Shown here: positions 44,301 through 56,043 of the stretch, piece after piece
Position numbering within the stretch: the first letter of the stretch is position 1
Layout of the letters: each line of letters begins with the position of its first letter
Assembly (NCBI RefSeq): GCF_003265705.1
Contig: NW_020312785.1
Span: 21,216,169-21,280,168, forward strand
Source of the DNA: Callorhinus ursinus
Lineage: Eukaryota; Chordata; Mammalia; Carnivora; Otariidae
Direction: 5' to 3'
DNA: 64,000 nucleotides
Made by a program: the position numbers and the translations under genes
Notes under the pieces: generated by a model
Databases searched by the model: none
What the model was told of the DNA's origin: nothing
What the model saw: the letters and a program-made list of their open reading frames with translations, nothing else

Positions 44301-44479
44301 CAAGATAAAACTATTATATTGAGTATATCATTTGACAGTGACATTCAGGATTGATTGAAATAGAGAGAAATACTAGAGAGTGTTTATGAAGACACCCAGA
44401 ATAATCTAGGTGTGTTATGATTGCAGTGAAATGGGAAACAGAGGGTATATGCAGGTTGGTTGGACTTTAGCAGAAAGAG

Positions 44480-44560
44480 CCTCACATTGGGAAACGGTAA
44501 ACTCCTTGAGGGCAGGGGAGAGGTCTTGCCCTATTTTTATATATTTCACGTGAACTGGAT
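44480..44560 (+). repeat. L2 3' end fragment
   Basis: 'taaactccttgagggcaggg' followed by 'gaggtcttgccctattttta' is the L2 3' segment in sense, cut short before the terminus. Confidence 0.5.
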
Positions 44561-44744
44561 TTATTTACATACATACAAAGTGTCAATAATTAATCAGGAT
44601 ATGGAATTTTGGTTATGAAATTATAAAAATTACTTGTATAATCATAAGCATTGGTATTTCTGGGTCACATCGATGAAGCCTACATAATTCTTACATCCAT
44701 GACTTAGATGGCAAAGATATTTCCTCCTTATGAGGTAAGAAAAG

Positions 44745-44890
44745 TTATTTTATTTATTTATTTAAAGATTTTATTTATTTATTTGAGAGAGAGGCAGAGA
44801 GAGAGAGAGAGGGAGAGAGCACAAGCAGGGGGAGGGGCAGAGGGAGAAGGAGAAGCAGATTCCGGGCTGAGCAGGGAGCCTGATTCCCTT
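44745..44890 (-). repeat. 5'-truncated SINEC-type SINE, antisense
   Basis: Tail 'aaagattttatttatttatt', then a GA-rich body ('gagagagcacaagcaggggg') and 'gagcagggagcctgattccc'. The tRNA-derived head that should follow is missing. Without the head it lacks the internal pol III promoter. The frame 44708-44932 (Arg/Glu repeat) is repeat-derived. Confidence 0.88.
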
Positions 44891-45587
44891 CATGGGCTCA
44901 AATTCTTGGTTTGGAAAATTCTTTTGCTTTAAGTTCATGCCCAGTTACGTTACTAAGTGAACTGAATAGTCCATTTAACACCTTACCCTTCAAATGCCAG
45001 AAGAAGATGAAAAATATGTTTCTGCACAAAACGTTCAAATGTATTCCTGAAACAAATGGTGTGTGATAAAAAAGCTCATTTGCAGATTGTTGCTAATTGT
45101 GTCTCTTACATATACTTTTGCTTCGTTCAGTGTGAATTACAGTGGTAAAAAAATGATTATATGTTTCAGAGAAGAAAAAATTTATTGCTTGCATGCTGTA
45201 AAATTTAATGGCCTTTCCCTTTATAATGTTTTATCATTGGCTCCAATGGATTAGGACAGCTCTCATGCTGGAACTGTGAATAATTAAGCATTCACATGTG
45301 AAGGAAACTGGGATGATATTAGAATCCTATTTAGGGGATACTACAACTGTCAGATATTATAAAGTATGTTGAGTAGGGAGCAAAAAAAATTCTGATTACC
45401 ACTCTGAATATTATCATAGTAGTCACTGATTTTTTTTTATTTTCTAAATGTCTCTGAAAAGTTTGAGACATTACATTTTCTTCTTTTATTGGGTGGTTAG
45501 AAAATGGATCTTGGTTAACATAATTTCTTATTGCCAAATATGTGCTTTCTAAAATCGTTCTTCAATAGCCATGTTTCAGCCAGTTGC
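44891..45587. other. Unassigned AT-rich sequence
   Basis: No recognised feature; short frames on both strands are chance. Confidence 0.45.
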
Positions 45588-45925
45588 ATTATGAGTGTCA
45601 GGGACTACATGTTTGTGTCCTCCAAAATTCTTATGCTGAAACTCTAACCTCCAATAAGATGGTATGAGGAGGCAGGGCTTAAGGGAAGCAATTAGGTCAT
45701 GAAGGTGGAGCTCCCAAAATGGGATTAGTGTCTTTACAAAAAGAGGAAGAGCACTAAATCCCTCTCTCTGCCAGATAGAAGATGACCATCTATAAACCAG
45801 GAACAGGACCTTCATCGAAAACTTGGCAGTGCTGACACCTTGATCTTGGAATTCCTAGCCTCCAAAACTGTGAGAAATAAATTTCTTTTGTTACAGCAGC
45901 CTGAACTATGACAGGGGACCTGGGC
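45588..45925 (+). repeat. MLT1-type (MaLR) solo LTR
   Basis: 'tttgtgtcctccaaaattct', 'tatgctgaaactctaacctc', 'gcaattaggtcatgaaggtg', 'gggattagtgtctttacaaa', 'ttgatcttggaattcctagc' and 'aaactgtgagaaataaattt' then 'cttttgttacagcagcctga' give the full LTR order. No internal genes. Confidence 0.82.
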
Positions 45926-46335
45926 ACACTGTTGAGGTGCTGTGTGTTGGCTGCTAAAACCTCGCAGAGTCCCCTTTCTTCAGACACTTGCATTTGGCCA
46001 AATGAGAACCTGAGAGCAGCACTGGGAGGCTTGCAGCTCTTCCCCCCACCTCCTGGAGGGGAGCAATCTCAGCTGTAAATTTCGAGTATAAGACACAAAG
46101 GGCTGGCCTCCTCCCCTCAATGTGGGATGCATTTTGTGATACAGCTTAGGTACCAGAACGTCCTGGTGGAATCAGGCTGAAGCGTCTCCAGCTGAAGGCC
46201 ACAGTTTGTTTAGCTTCTATTCCTCTGCCCGGTCTCTCCTGTGTCCTCCATACCCCTTCCCTTGAGAGCGCTTCCCTCAAACAAGAATTCCTATCTCAGG
46301 CTCTGCTCCTATGGAACCCAACCTAAGATATCATA
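45926..46335 (+). repeat. Unassigned LTR-like sequence
   Basis: GC-richer block ending in 'ggctctgctcctatggaacc' then 'caacctaaga', which reads like the 3' terminus of an old LTR. 'gtataagacacaaagggctg' could be a decayed TATA-like promoter region. Family uncertain. Confidence 0.4.
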
Positions 46336-47394
46336 TATTTATACAGGGAATTAAGTTGTTGGCTGAGAAGACTCTACTGCTTCTAGGGCTGCACTGGCTC
46401 TTTAAATCTACAAACACAGCTGACCCCTAAAACACCTCACCAACAAAAGGCAATTCCAGAGGGTTTCTCATTCCTTTAATTTCCAATTTGTTCCTGTGTC
46501 ACTTGCTCAACCTTTTTCACTCAGACCTCTGGTGCCAGACTGCAAAGCTGTCTTCCGTATACTTTCTGGCTGCTTTATTTAGCCCATTACGTTTTCCTTC
46601 TGGTACATTGAACTCTGCAGCTCTAGTTGCTTCCGCGCTGCCGGGCCTTGGGTTTTCCTTAGCGTTCTGCTGAGGGTGCACCTGCCCCTCATCCCTGCCT
46701 TTACTTTCTGGGGGAGTGTAGGGTGGGGAAGGAAGGGAAGGAGGTCAGTTATTGTTTCATTCTGTTTTGATAAAGTGTAAGGAAAAAAAAAGGGAATAGA
46801 TTTTTTAGGATCATTTCCAGGCTAGATGACAAAATAATGTCAATGAGCCAAAGAGAAAATACAGTGGTACCCCAAGACTGGGAAGCAGCAGGAATCCCTC
46901 TGAGAATTTGTCACAGTAACCCCCACACATGGAACATTAAGCCAAGGATCAAGGAAGATAAAAACTGCAGGAGCTCATGAAACAGCTAAAACCACAGTCA
47001 TTAGCAGAAGGCTGCTCTTCTAGGCACAATGCTTTATAGGTGAGAAGACTGGTGTTTACTATTCCCCATGCTGTTTATCTCCCTATAGCCAAATTATTAA
47101 GATTTTTTTTTTAATTTTTACTTGGGGGAAATTTATTTAGAGAACAGATAGTAGATTATCCAGTTAAATAGATAAAAAGCTTTTAAAAGTAGTAATTGAA
47201 TAAAATGAAAAAGGGACCAACATTTTGTGTGTCTATCCATATCCATATCTATCCATATCTTTATTAGCAAGCTAGACAAGGTAAGATTTTTTTTTGCTTG
47301 TTTTTTTAAATTTGGGAGGAAGAAAGCTTGGGTGAGGGGCTTGGGAAAGAGTCCAATTCTGTTATCAGTTTATAATAATAATAGTAAATAGTAA
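46336..47394. other. Unassigned sequence
   Basis: No gene or confident repeat; GC-richer at 46440-46740. Confidence 0.4.
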
Positions 47395-47590
47395 CTTATA
47401 ATTATGATGTATTTATTCTGCCAGACATTCTGCTAACCATTTTACATATATCTTATTGAATCCATATAACAAACTGATGAACTAAGTGTTATTATATTGT
47501 ATATTTAGGAATAAGCAACTGAAGCACAGAGAAATTAAGTTTATAGGGCTATTAAGAGATAAAGCCAGGGATGGAATTTGAGAGACTGAT
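47395..47590 (-). repeat. MIR SINE, antisense
   Basis: 'ctgccagacattctgctaac', 'cattttacatatatcttatt', 'caactgaagcacagagaaat' and 'agataaagccagggatggaa' follow the reversed MIR. Confidence 0.75.
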
Positions 47591-48004
47591 CAGAAGATGT
47601 AGCAAACACTAGCTAGCTGTCCTGAGCATCACTTCTTTGTTTCTCTTGGTAAGAGAAATTTTACTTGAACTATGAGTGGTCATGTTACTCGGACACTTGT
47701 ATACAGCTTCTGAGTTGTGGGATGAAAGGGAAGGAACACACACTTTTTGTGTTTTCAACCCACTTCCCATTGCCTGGAATGTGGATAGGATAACTGAGCT
47801 GAAATACTTGGCTTGGACCATAAGGCAAAATAGTATATGAGGATGGCAGAGGAGTGAAGTAAAGGAAGCCCAGTTCCCTGCAAGTTGTGGAACTATATTA
47901 CCAGCCTTGGACTCTCCAGACTCTTAGATGAAAGAAACACAAACTTTTATTTCACTTGAGTCATGTTCTTTTGGGATTCTTGTTTAAGCAGCCTAACTGA
48001 TATA
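47591..48004 (+). repeat. Ancient LTR-like element, unnamed
   Basis: 'cttcccattgcctggaatgt', 'gaaatacttggcttggacca', 'ggatggcagaggagtgaagt' and 'accagccttggactctccag', then 'taagcagcctaactgatata', recall a common old mammalian LTR-like repeat whose name I cannot fix. It ends exactly at a typical terminus. Confidence 0.5.
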
Positions 48005-48019
48005 GTATTCATTAATTCA

Positions 48020-48200
48020 AAGAAGCAGCATAATATATTGGACGAAGCATTGGACAGGGCATCAGGAGACCAGAAAGCTGGAAAATTGTACTGAGGCAAA
48101 AATTATGATTGTAGACAAATTATGGAATTATGGGTAAAATGAGTGAGTTAGAATACACATAACAGAAGACCCCTTCTCATTGCAAAATGCTGTAATTTAA
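48020..48200 (+). repeat. MIR SINE
   Basis: 'aagcattggacagggcatca', 'ggagaccagaaagctggaaa' and 'tgggtaaaatgagtgagtta' match MIR in sense. Confidence 0.6.
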
Positions 48201-48662
48201 AGAGATTAATAAAGATACACAATATCACCTAATCAGTTCGGGAGACATTAATGAGTTACTTGACTTTTATATCTAGATAAGTATGAGACTCATATCTTTA
48301 AAAAATTGCTTAAACTAAATTGATTGTTTTTCTACAAATTCGATTTATGAGTAGGTTCCCATTTCTCTACATAACTACCAATGAATTAAACATACTATAT
48401 ATATATATTTCCACTCACATGATAAAACATCTTCATGAAAAGCTCTTAATTTTAAATTTGCCTTTGTAAAAATGGAAAAACAGTTCGTTACTGGAATATT
48501 TTTAGTATGTATCTGTCACATCTATTGCTTCTATTCTAAGCATTTCCACATAGTCTAAGCATAGTCCACTTAGTACTATTTTTTATATTGAAAAATATCA
48601 ACATCGACATACATATTTTTAAGGTTTCAAATATGTTGATTGAGTGGGAAAGCGCACCAGAG

Positions 48663-48776
48663 GGTAAACCCCTTAAGGGCAGGGCCCAACACCTGTTTCC
48701 ATCACTGCTTCCTTCTCTGTGTGCAGGAAATAGGCGGGACATGTGTAGGTATTTTTTGAATGAATGGATGAGCTAA
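48663..48776 (+). repeat. L2 3' terminus
   Basis: 'taaaccccttaagggcaggg' then 'cccaacacctgtttccatca' and 'tttgaatgaatggatgagct' is the L2 end in sense. Opposed small frames here are chance. Confidence 0.65.
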
Positions 48777-48867
48777 TGTAAGAACTGCAAGGTGATAGGT
48801 GATTAACATCAACTGTGGTTGAAATCTACCCACAACGAAAGCTCTTGGGAAGATGATCCTAAACCAT

Positions 48868-49352
48868 AATACAACAGTCCCCAACTTGCAATGGTTCAGC
48901 TTATGATTTTTTGACTTTACAATGGTAGGAAAGACATGCCCATCCAGTAGAAACTGTACTTGGAAGTTGAATTTTGCTCTTTTCCCAGGCTAGTAACATG
49001 GGGGTAGGATCATCTCTTGGGATGCTGGGCAGTGCTGGTGAGCCCCAGCTCCCATGCAGCCACGTGATCACAAGGGTAAACAACCAAAACACAACCATTC
49101 TGGTTTTCACTTTCGGTACAGTATTCAGTAAGTTACATGACATATTCAACACTTTATTATGAAATGGGCTTTGTGTTAGGTGATTTTGCCCAACTACTGG
49201 CTAATGTAAGTGTTCTGAGCATGTTTTAAGGTAGGCTAGGCTAAACTATGATGTTCTGTAGCTTAGGTAAATTAAATGCATTTCAACTTAAAATATTTCC
49301 AACTTACAATGGGTTTATTGTGACATAACCTCATCATAAATCAAGGATGATC
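48868..49352 (+). repeat. Tigger-like (TcMar) DNA transposon
   Basis: 'tccccaacttgcaatggttc', 'agcttatgattttttgactt', 'ccagtagaaactgtacttgg', 'gatgctgggcagtgctggtg', 'gtaggctaggctaaactatg' and a right end 'tttccaacttacaatgggtt'. Left 'acttgcaatgg' pairs with the reverse of the right 'ccaacttacaatggg', as inverted termini should. Probably a non-autonomous element. The minus frame 48901-49152 lies inside. Confidence 0.7.
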
Positions 49353-49380
49353 CTACTCATCTCATTAAAAAGAGTTTACA

Positions 49381-49572
49381 GGGCACCTGGGGGGCTCAGT
49401 TGGTTAAGTGAACTGCCTTCAGCTGGGGTCATGATCCGGGAGTCTCAGGATGGAGTCCCTAATCCGGCTCCCTACTGAGCAGGGAGTGTGCTTCTCCCTC
49501 TGACCCTCTCCCCTCTCATGCTCTCTTACTCTCTCTCTCAAATAAATAAATAAAATCTTTAAAAAATAAAAA
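49381..49572 (+). repeat. SINEC-type SINE
   Basis: Head 'gggcacctggggggctcagt', 'gtcatgatccgggagtctca', body 'gagcagggagtgtgcttctc' and tail 'caaataaataaataaaatct'. Weak flanking similarity (aaaaagagttta / aaaaaaagttt). Confidence 0.92.
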
Positions 49573-49802
49573 AAGTTTCCATTTAGTCATAAAACTTAAT
49601 TCATTAAAACTATTTTATTTTGGCTTATTTTTTTTCGGTGTTGGTTTTTATTTCCTATAATAACTGTTAATCTTAGTACTCAAGTCTCATCTTACATCAT
49701 TTTGGATTTAAAATGTTTCTCTATTCTCAAACAGTTCAGGAAGTCATGCTAAGACCCACATCTACTGTCCAATTTATCAAATTTTCTAAATTACTTTCTT
49801 GA

Positions 49803-49955
49803 GGGGTGCCTCGGTGGCTCAGTCATCCTTCAGCTCTGGTCATGATCCTGGGGTCCTGGGATCGAGCCCCTCATCTGGCTCCCTTGTCAGTGGGGAGCCT
49901 GCTTCTCCCTCTCCCCACACCCCACTGGTGCTCTCTTGCTCTCTCTCTCAAATAA

Positions 49956-49998
<43 letters not shown>

Positions 49999-50000
49999 AC
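49803..50000 (+). repeat. SINEC-type SINE with an expanded tail
   Basis: Head 'gaggggtgcctcggtggctc', 'ggtcctgggatcgagcccct', body 'gtggggagcctgcttctccc'. The head-to-body segment after 'cagtc' is shortened. The tail is about eleven AAAT units (49951-49999), longer than in the other copies. Confidence 0.92.
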
Positions 50001-51327
50001 TCTCATCAGCCATCCCTCAGAGTAAGAAGTTCAGTATTTTTTTTTCTCTTCTGACAAATGCTTGTTCCCTAGGACTCATAGCTAAGGTCTGCTATTACTG
50101 TTGGCCCATTTCCATCCGATCAACCATGCTAAATTGTTAAATTCTGAAGAGCTTTTAATACCCATATTAAGTAAAGGGAGGGACTTAATTTTATGAAAGG
50201 TAAATGAATTTTTTTATTTCCCATGTGTGTTGTGTATTACATGATTATGTCAGCAACATGAAAGACTGATTGAAAAAAACAAAACAAAACAAAAATTCTA
50301 ACATGTGGTATGTGTATTTCGTTAGTGGAGAAGTTTTTTCCAAACCAGAAAAAAAATGTTTTTAAATGTTCAGGGAATGGTCAGGTTGACTCCTATTTCC
50401 TGCATATCGGCTCACAAGAGTAACTCTTTCAACAGCTGTGAAGTAGTAAATTAAACATTGACTGAGTTACTTGTCATTTAATTTGCAATGATTTCAGTGC
50501 TTTTCAAGTACTAGGCAAGGCACAGGGTATAATTCAATCGTATCCTTTCTTGTAATTTGAAGACTCAACACAAGAAGTCACAAGTTAACTGGACCCCAGG
50601 AAGGTTAATGCAGGTTATGAAAACTAGTAAATAAATATCATGGCATAGTCAATCAGTTATTCAGCATTTTCCTGCTTACCTTTTTCCCCCCTACATTTTA
50701 GTTAAAATTCAGTATTAAATATTTCACAAGTTTTTATTCCATTTTGGTGTATAGTTCTTGCATGGACGCTTTGTAATCATTACTGAATTTGTGTGCTTTA
50801 CTACTAAAGAGTCATGTTTAGGGAATGGTCTATTTTAGAATTATTTCCTGGAAGCTTTTACAAATTCTAATTTTATTCTCTGCTGTGCATATGATTTTCC
50901 CATTTAATTAAGAAAGGTTCATTTTGAGAAAATATTTTGGGAATGCTAAACTCTAAACTAAAGCATCCATTTCTTTAATCAGTCTTAATTAACTGTTACA
51001 TAAAAGTTTTAATGGCCCCTATATTAACTTTATTTCTTTTTGTAAAGCTGAATTATATAACTTTATTAGAGTTGAACTGACTTCTCAGCCAAATCCTTAT
51101 TTTCATTTTATTTCAATTCAAACTTTTTGAATTAGGAAGACAGGATGAGATTAGTGGCCCTGGAAATTCTTCCTATTCCATTTTAGATATAAATCACTAG
51201 GCCAGGAACATGACTCTGATGCTCAAGGGTTGCCTAAAGAATTGGTGAAAGGGAATGATTTTACATCATCAGAGAGAGATGATCAGATACACCAAATTCC
51301 AGTTTCTGATGGGCTATCATGTCAGTT
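50001..51327. other. Repeat-poor sequence, possible conserved part
   Basis: No repeat recognised. 50430-51160 is complex, with 'catttaattaagaaaggttc' and 'cttaattaactgttac' among several homeodomain-like words. Possible non-coding conservation is untested. Confidence 0.3.
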
Positions 51328-51516
51328 TAATTTATATATATATAAATTAAATATATATAAAAATATATTTATATATATATTTATAAATATATATAAAATA
51401 TATATTTATATATTTTATATATTATATTATATATATTTTATATATATAAAATATAAATTAAATATATATATATAAAACAAATATAAATAATATATATATA
51501 TATATTTCTGTATATT
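51328..51516. repeat. AT-rich (TA)n/(TAAA) microsatellite
   Basis: Almost only A and T for about 190 bp, with many TATATA runs and self-complementary words (ATATAAATTTATAT type). It can extrude cruciforms and may be mis-sized. Frame 51230-51475 (Ile/Tyr/Lys) is low-complexity. Confidence 0.92.
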
Positions 51517-51539
51517 TCTGTGTATCCATCCTCTCAGTT

Positions 51540-52315
51540 ACTCAAGACAACCAAGAATCATTCCTTCTCCTTCTTTCTTCTGAATGTACATGTACCCTCT
51601 ATTGCCACATCCTGTTGGTTTTAACAATAAAATCTACTGGGAGTGAGTGTTTCCATTTTACTCTGTCTTCATGTCTATTGCTGTATTAAAAGCCACCATG
51701 TTATCTTCCAGAACAATTCCAGTAGCCTCTTAGTTGACCTCCCCACGTACCTTCTTCACTTTCTAAAATTCATTCTCCACCCAATAACTAGACTTTGCTT
51801 TTGAAAACATAAATCAGATCATGTTAACCTTTTGTATAGAATAGAATCCAAATTTCTTACCATTCCAATCTGTCTACCATAACTGTGCAACTGTCCTATG
51901 TTCTATACCGATATGTACCTTGGCCTTCTTTTGTTTCCTTAAATACAGCAGAGGGTTTTTTTGTTGTTGTTGTTTTTAAATCTCAGAACTTCTACTCATG
52001 CTACTTCATATACCGTAATGCTCTTTCCTCTAGGCTTGATATGATTGACTCTTAATTATTCTTCAGGTCTTATCTTAAATTTATTTCCTTAGAGAATTCT
52101 TCCCAGATTCCCACAATCTAACAGGATCTTCCAATCATTCTTTTTCCTCTTTTTTTTCTTGATTGATTGATACATTTGCATCATCATAGATATATTTATT
52201 TCCCTTCAGAAAGCTTATCTTTCAACCAACTTCTAAAATCCATTGAAGACACGGACCATGTGTATGTAGTTCACTCAGGGACGAGCACAAAGCTGTGTTC
52301 AATTTTCTAAACGTC
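51540..52315 (+). repeat. L2 LINE 3' fragment
   Basis: 'gcctcttagttgacctcccc', 'ataaatcagatcatgttaac', 'catgctacttcatataccgt', 'ttcttcaggtcttatcttaa', 'cttcccagattcccacaatc' and 'attgaagacacggaccatgt' retain the L2 order through the 3' region. Confidence 0.75.
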
Positions 52316-53849
52316 AATTTCGAAAATGATGGATTTTCTAAACCATAAATATATACTTTTTGAGGCAAAAATAATTTGAAGTGGGTGTAAAAACTGGAAA
52401 TTCTTTGAAATAATTGGTGATTTACATGTGCACCTCTTTGATCATCTTCCTTCTTTTATAGGTAATTAATAATTATACTTAAATTCTGTTGAAATCGCAA
52501 AATATTACCAGACACCTTTTTAATAAAACAAAGCTAAATATATCAGAACTTATGGAAGTTATAAAAAACACCATCATGATTGAGCAGTGCCTTTAGAAGT
52601 GGGGAGTCAAAATTGATATTTACACAGTTTGGGTGTCTGGATTTAGTGGTTTACGGTGAATTTTTCAAGGCAGGCAACTGACTGGGAATGGAAAGTTTAT
52701 GATAGAACAGTGTAGTATTGGTGGGCAAAGAAAAGCAAACATTTTAAAGAGAGAATTTTAATAGTTACCTTGTTTGTGATAACTGAACTGTTTACCCAGG
52801 TGAGCAAAATGCTATCTTTGATAAATCTGTAGGAATTGCTTAAAGCAAAGAATAAAGTTATTTTACAATCTTACCTTGCAAAACTTTCCTGATGCATGTA
52901 ATGAAGTCATGTTGAAACAGGTGGTTGCAATTACTAGTGCTATTAGCTAGGTCATGTTTGATGAAGGTGGTCACAGTTCTTCTGCAGAATAATGCTACTA
53001 TACTACAAAAAAATTATTTTACTATATCTTCTGCAAGAGAAACAAAAAAGAAACAACAGTTCTAGAATGTATTTAAGTAACAGAAAAGTAGAATGAGAGA
53101 AAGAGGGTAGTTGATAAAATTGGGTCTCCAATCTAGGCCACTGTTTCTTAAAGGATGATGTGAAGAATATTGCTTCTAAAGGAAGTTTCCGGATATTATG
53201 CTAAAGTCTGTCTTCAAATACATTGGGAGACAATGAGTTAAATAATACTAGACAGGTACTGCCCTCCCTAACAAGGCATTTCAAAGCCCTTAATAGGTCA
53301 AAGTACATTGTAAGTTTCTAACAGTGGGAAGAAATAAAGAATATTTGCCATATTTATTTGACCAAGATACTAGTATATTGTGGAGGGTCTCCTGAAACCA
53401 ATGAATAATGCACTCTATGAAATGCTATTATATGTTAGTAGAATTCTATAACATTAAGAAATTATATAATTATACTTGTTTTGCCCTTCAAAAATGTGTA
53501 TAGATAAAAATCTATGACCAGGAATATTTGATATTGCATATCAGGACATACATAATATTTTATACAGATTACTTGACAATCTTTTTGGGAACAAATAGAA
53601 TACCTCATTTTGAATAGTTTTCCCATTTTGTACCTTTATTGTACTCTGAAATAGGATTCGTATAAACTTGATTCTTTTTCATTATAGAATGAAAATCATA
53701 TAACTGTGAATGAAATTTTCAAATACATCATATTTTCAGGGAAATTTTAGTGCATAAGGAGTTGATAAGTAGTTTTGCACATAAAACCAGTTGAGTTTAC
53801 ATTTCTTTATGACATTCACCATAGAACCAGTCTGACATATTCCGAATGC
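52316..53849. other. Unassigned AT-rich sequence
   Basis: No gene or confident repeat in about 1.5 kb. Confidence 0.45.
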
Positions 53850-54015
53850 CTTTTCTAAGGAGTCTGGCCTTGGGCAAGTTAACATATGGATACTTCAGAT
53901 TCCTCATGGGTAAAATGAATGATGTAGGGGTGCTCTGAGAATAAAATGAGGTAACAAATCTGGTAGAGTGCTTGAAACAATGCTTTGTAAGTTGCCAATG
54001 CAAAACAAATGCTAA
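53850..54015 (+). repeat. MIR SINE
   Basis: 'ctggccttgggcaagttaac', 'ttcctcatgggtaaaatgaa', 'agaataaaatgaggtaacaa' and 'agtgcttgaaacaatgcttt' match MIR in sense. The minus frame 53797-54003 lies inside. Confidence 0.75.
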
Positions 54016-55094
54016 TTGATATTACACAAAACATAGATAAGTTTTAAAAATTACTTTTTAATGCCTTTCCATTTTCTCCAATGAATTTTGATATTCATTA
54101 TTTTAAAATATTCCATGAGTCAAGGTCTATAATATTTCAAAATGTCATATAGTATGTTATCTTGAAAATTTGGCTCTAGGGGTAGAAAAGAGACAAATTT
54201 TATTCTTATAATTCACCTGGATTATCAGAGCTTTGTAAATCTGAGAAACTGTAACGGTAGTGAGGATGTTTTTGCTTCTATTCAACTGCGACTTTAGCCT
54301 TCAGAACATATTCTTCTCTGACTGATTGTCACTGAGCACAGTATGATGACTGAAGAAGAGTTCTTACCAGTGACACCCATTCTACCCCTACCACCTTTTG
54401 ATTAAGTTGTTGAGGTCTAAACATCATCTATAATTGTATTCTTGTAACTGAAGATAGATGACCAAATTTGTCGTCAGTCTGGAAGAGTTATTAACTGGTG
54501 TTGTGCTCATAATTTCCAATATGTCACTAAAAAAAAAAATCTACCTCCAGATAGTTGAGGGAGAGCATGAAAGAAACATGAAGTCGAAGAGGCAGGTGCC
54601 AAGCCAAGCAAGAGATGAGGTGGTTTCCTCTGCCAGTGAACAGCTGTAGATCTAGGCAAGAAGGAAAAAAAAAAACACTTTATGCCCTGGATGAAATTAA
54701 TATAAATCTACAGTTATCCCCAGATGGTGTGATTTCACAACTTTCATTTTATAACACTTGGTTTGGTGGTAAAATGGTCAATTTCTGTACCAGATCATAC
54801 TTGTAAATTCTCTAGCAAAGTGTCATATTTTTCATGTAAATACTTCCAAAGCAAAACTTATTTTTAGCATCAACTATAGGAAAGAAGTCATGAGCATCCT
54901 CTTTTGGAGTTGCTTATGTAACTGTTTTCTATAAGAACTGCAAAAGAAAAAGAAATGAAAAGAAACAGTCAAAGATATGGATAAGGAACATTCACTGAGG
55001 ATGATTGAATTGGTTTGAAGCTAGAATAAAATTTTCAAAGGGTGCTTTAAAAATTTGACTTGAGTTTAAATCATGATGCCTTGAAGATGTTACT
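54016..55094. other. Unassigned AT-rich sequence
   Basis: No recognised repeat; small frames 54458-54649 and 54615-54806 lack domains. Confidence 0.45.
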
Positions 55095-55330
55095 AGTTGC
55101 AATTCTTTCATTCATCAAAAGCAGATGTTTATTGGGTATTATCTATATGGCAGAAACCATTATAGACCCTAGTGAAATGGCAATGGACATGATGACAATT
55201 ATGTTTTATGTGGAAGACAGAAAAATAACAGAACAGTGCTATGGTATTGCTAATGAGAAGCCAATTATGGAGATTAAGAGAACCAGAGGACGGGTGCTTA
55301 CAGTGCTTTTATGTAAGGTAGTGGAATGTC
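55095..55330 (-). repeat. Probable L2 3' end, antisense
   Basis: 'agatgtttattgggtattat' and 'ctatatggcagaaaccatta' resemble the reversed L2 terminus. The 96-codon frame 55060-55350 (from a Met at 55060) runs through it and has no domain I recognise. Confidence 0.4.
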
Positions 55331-55347
55331 ACCTATCAGGTGACATT
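55325..55347. repeat. Perfect 10-bp hairpin, 3-nt loop
   Basis: AATGTCACCT (55325-55334) and AGGTGACATT (55338-55347) around ATC. The core CACCT..CAGGTG holds two opposed ZEB-type E-box words. Confidence 0.7.
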
Positions 55348-55721
55348 TGAGCATGCTTGAAGCAAGTAAATGAGTAAGTTGTTAGATATTGGTTGTATTT
55401 TAATGTGGAACTGAATCATTAGAAAATAGACATGTTAAAGTGAGCTAACTCATCCCATCATCATTCATATAGTGAATATAATAATTATGAATGTTGATTA
55501 TGCAGATCGGTTTGGACTAATCTAAGCCTAACTGTGGAACCAGGAGTAAGTTCATCTCCAACTGATAAACCAAACTATTGGATGCTACTTGATGAAGCAA
55601 AGATGAACGGATCAAGGGAAACAATCATCACTGTCCATTAAAACTATTAGGGTGGTTTTGATGGACTGTGAATATGAATATTTCATTCATCAATACAATT
55701 TCTGTCATTACTCAGTGTGAT

Positions 55722-56043
55722 TTATATTAGTCAGGTTCTCTAGAGAAACAAAAACCAATAGGAAATTATCAATATATCTGTATCTATATCTAGAGACTCA
55801 AGGAAGAATTGATGTATTCTTGAGGTGGAATTCCTTCTTCTATAGGAAATTTGGTTTTGTTGTTAAGGCATCAATTGATTGAATGAGACTCACCTACACT
55901 ATCAAAGGTAATCTGCTTAAAGTCAACTGATTACAAATATTGACTACATCTACAAAATACCTCCACAGCAACACTTAGATCAGTAGTTAAGGCCTTGAGT
56001 CCTATAGCCTAGCCAAATTGATATGTAGGACTAATCATCACAG
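55722..56043 (-). repeat. Ancient LTR-like element, antisense
   Basis: 'ttatattagtcaggttctct', 'agagaaacaaaaaccaatag', 'gattgaatgagactcaccta' and 'aaggtaatctgcttaaagtc', then 'gactaatcatcaca', are the reverse of the family at 35577-36092, with part of the middle deleted. Confidence 0.65.

Noticed and set aside
44708..44932. Arg/Glu-repeat protein frame
   Set aside because: It is the GA-rich body of an antisense SINE.
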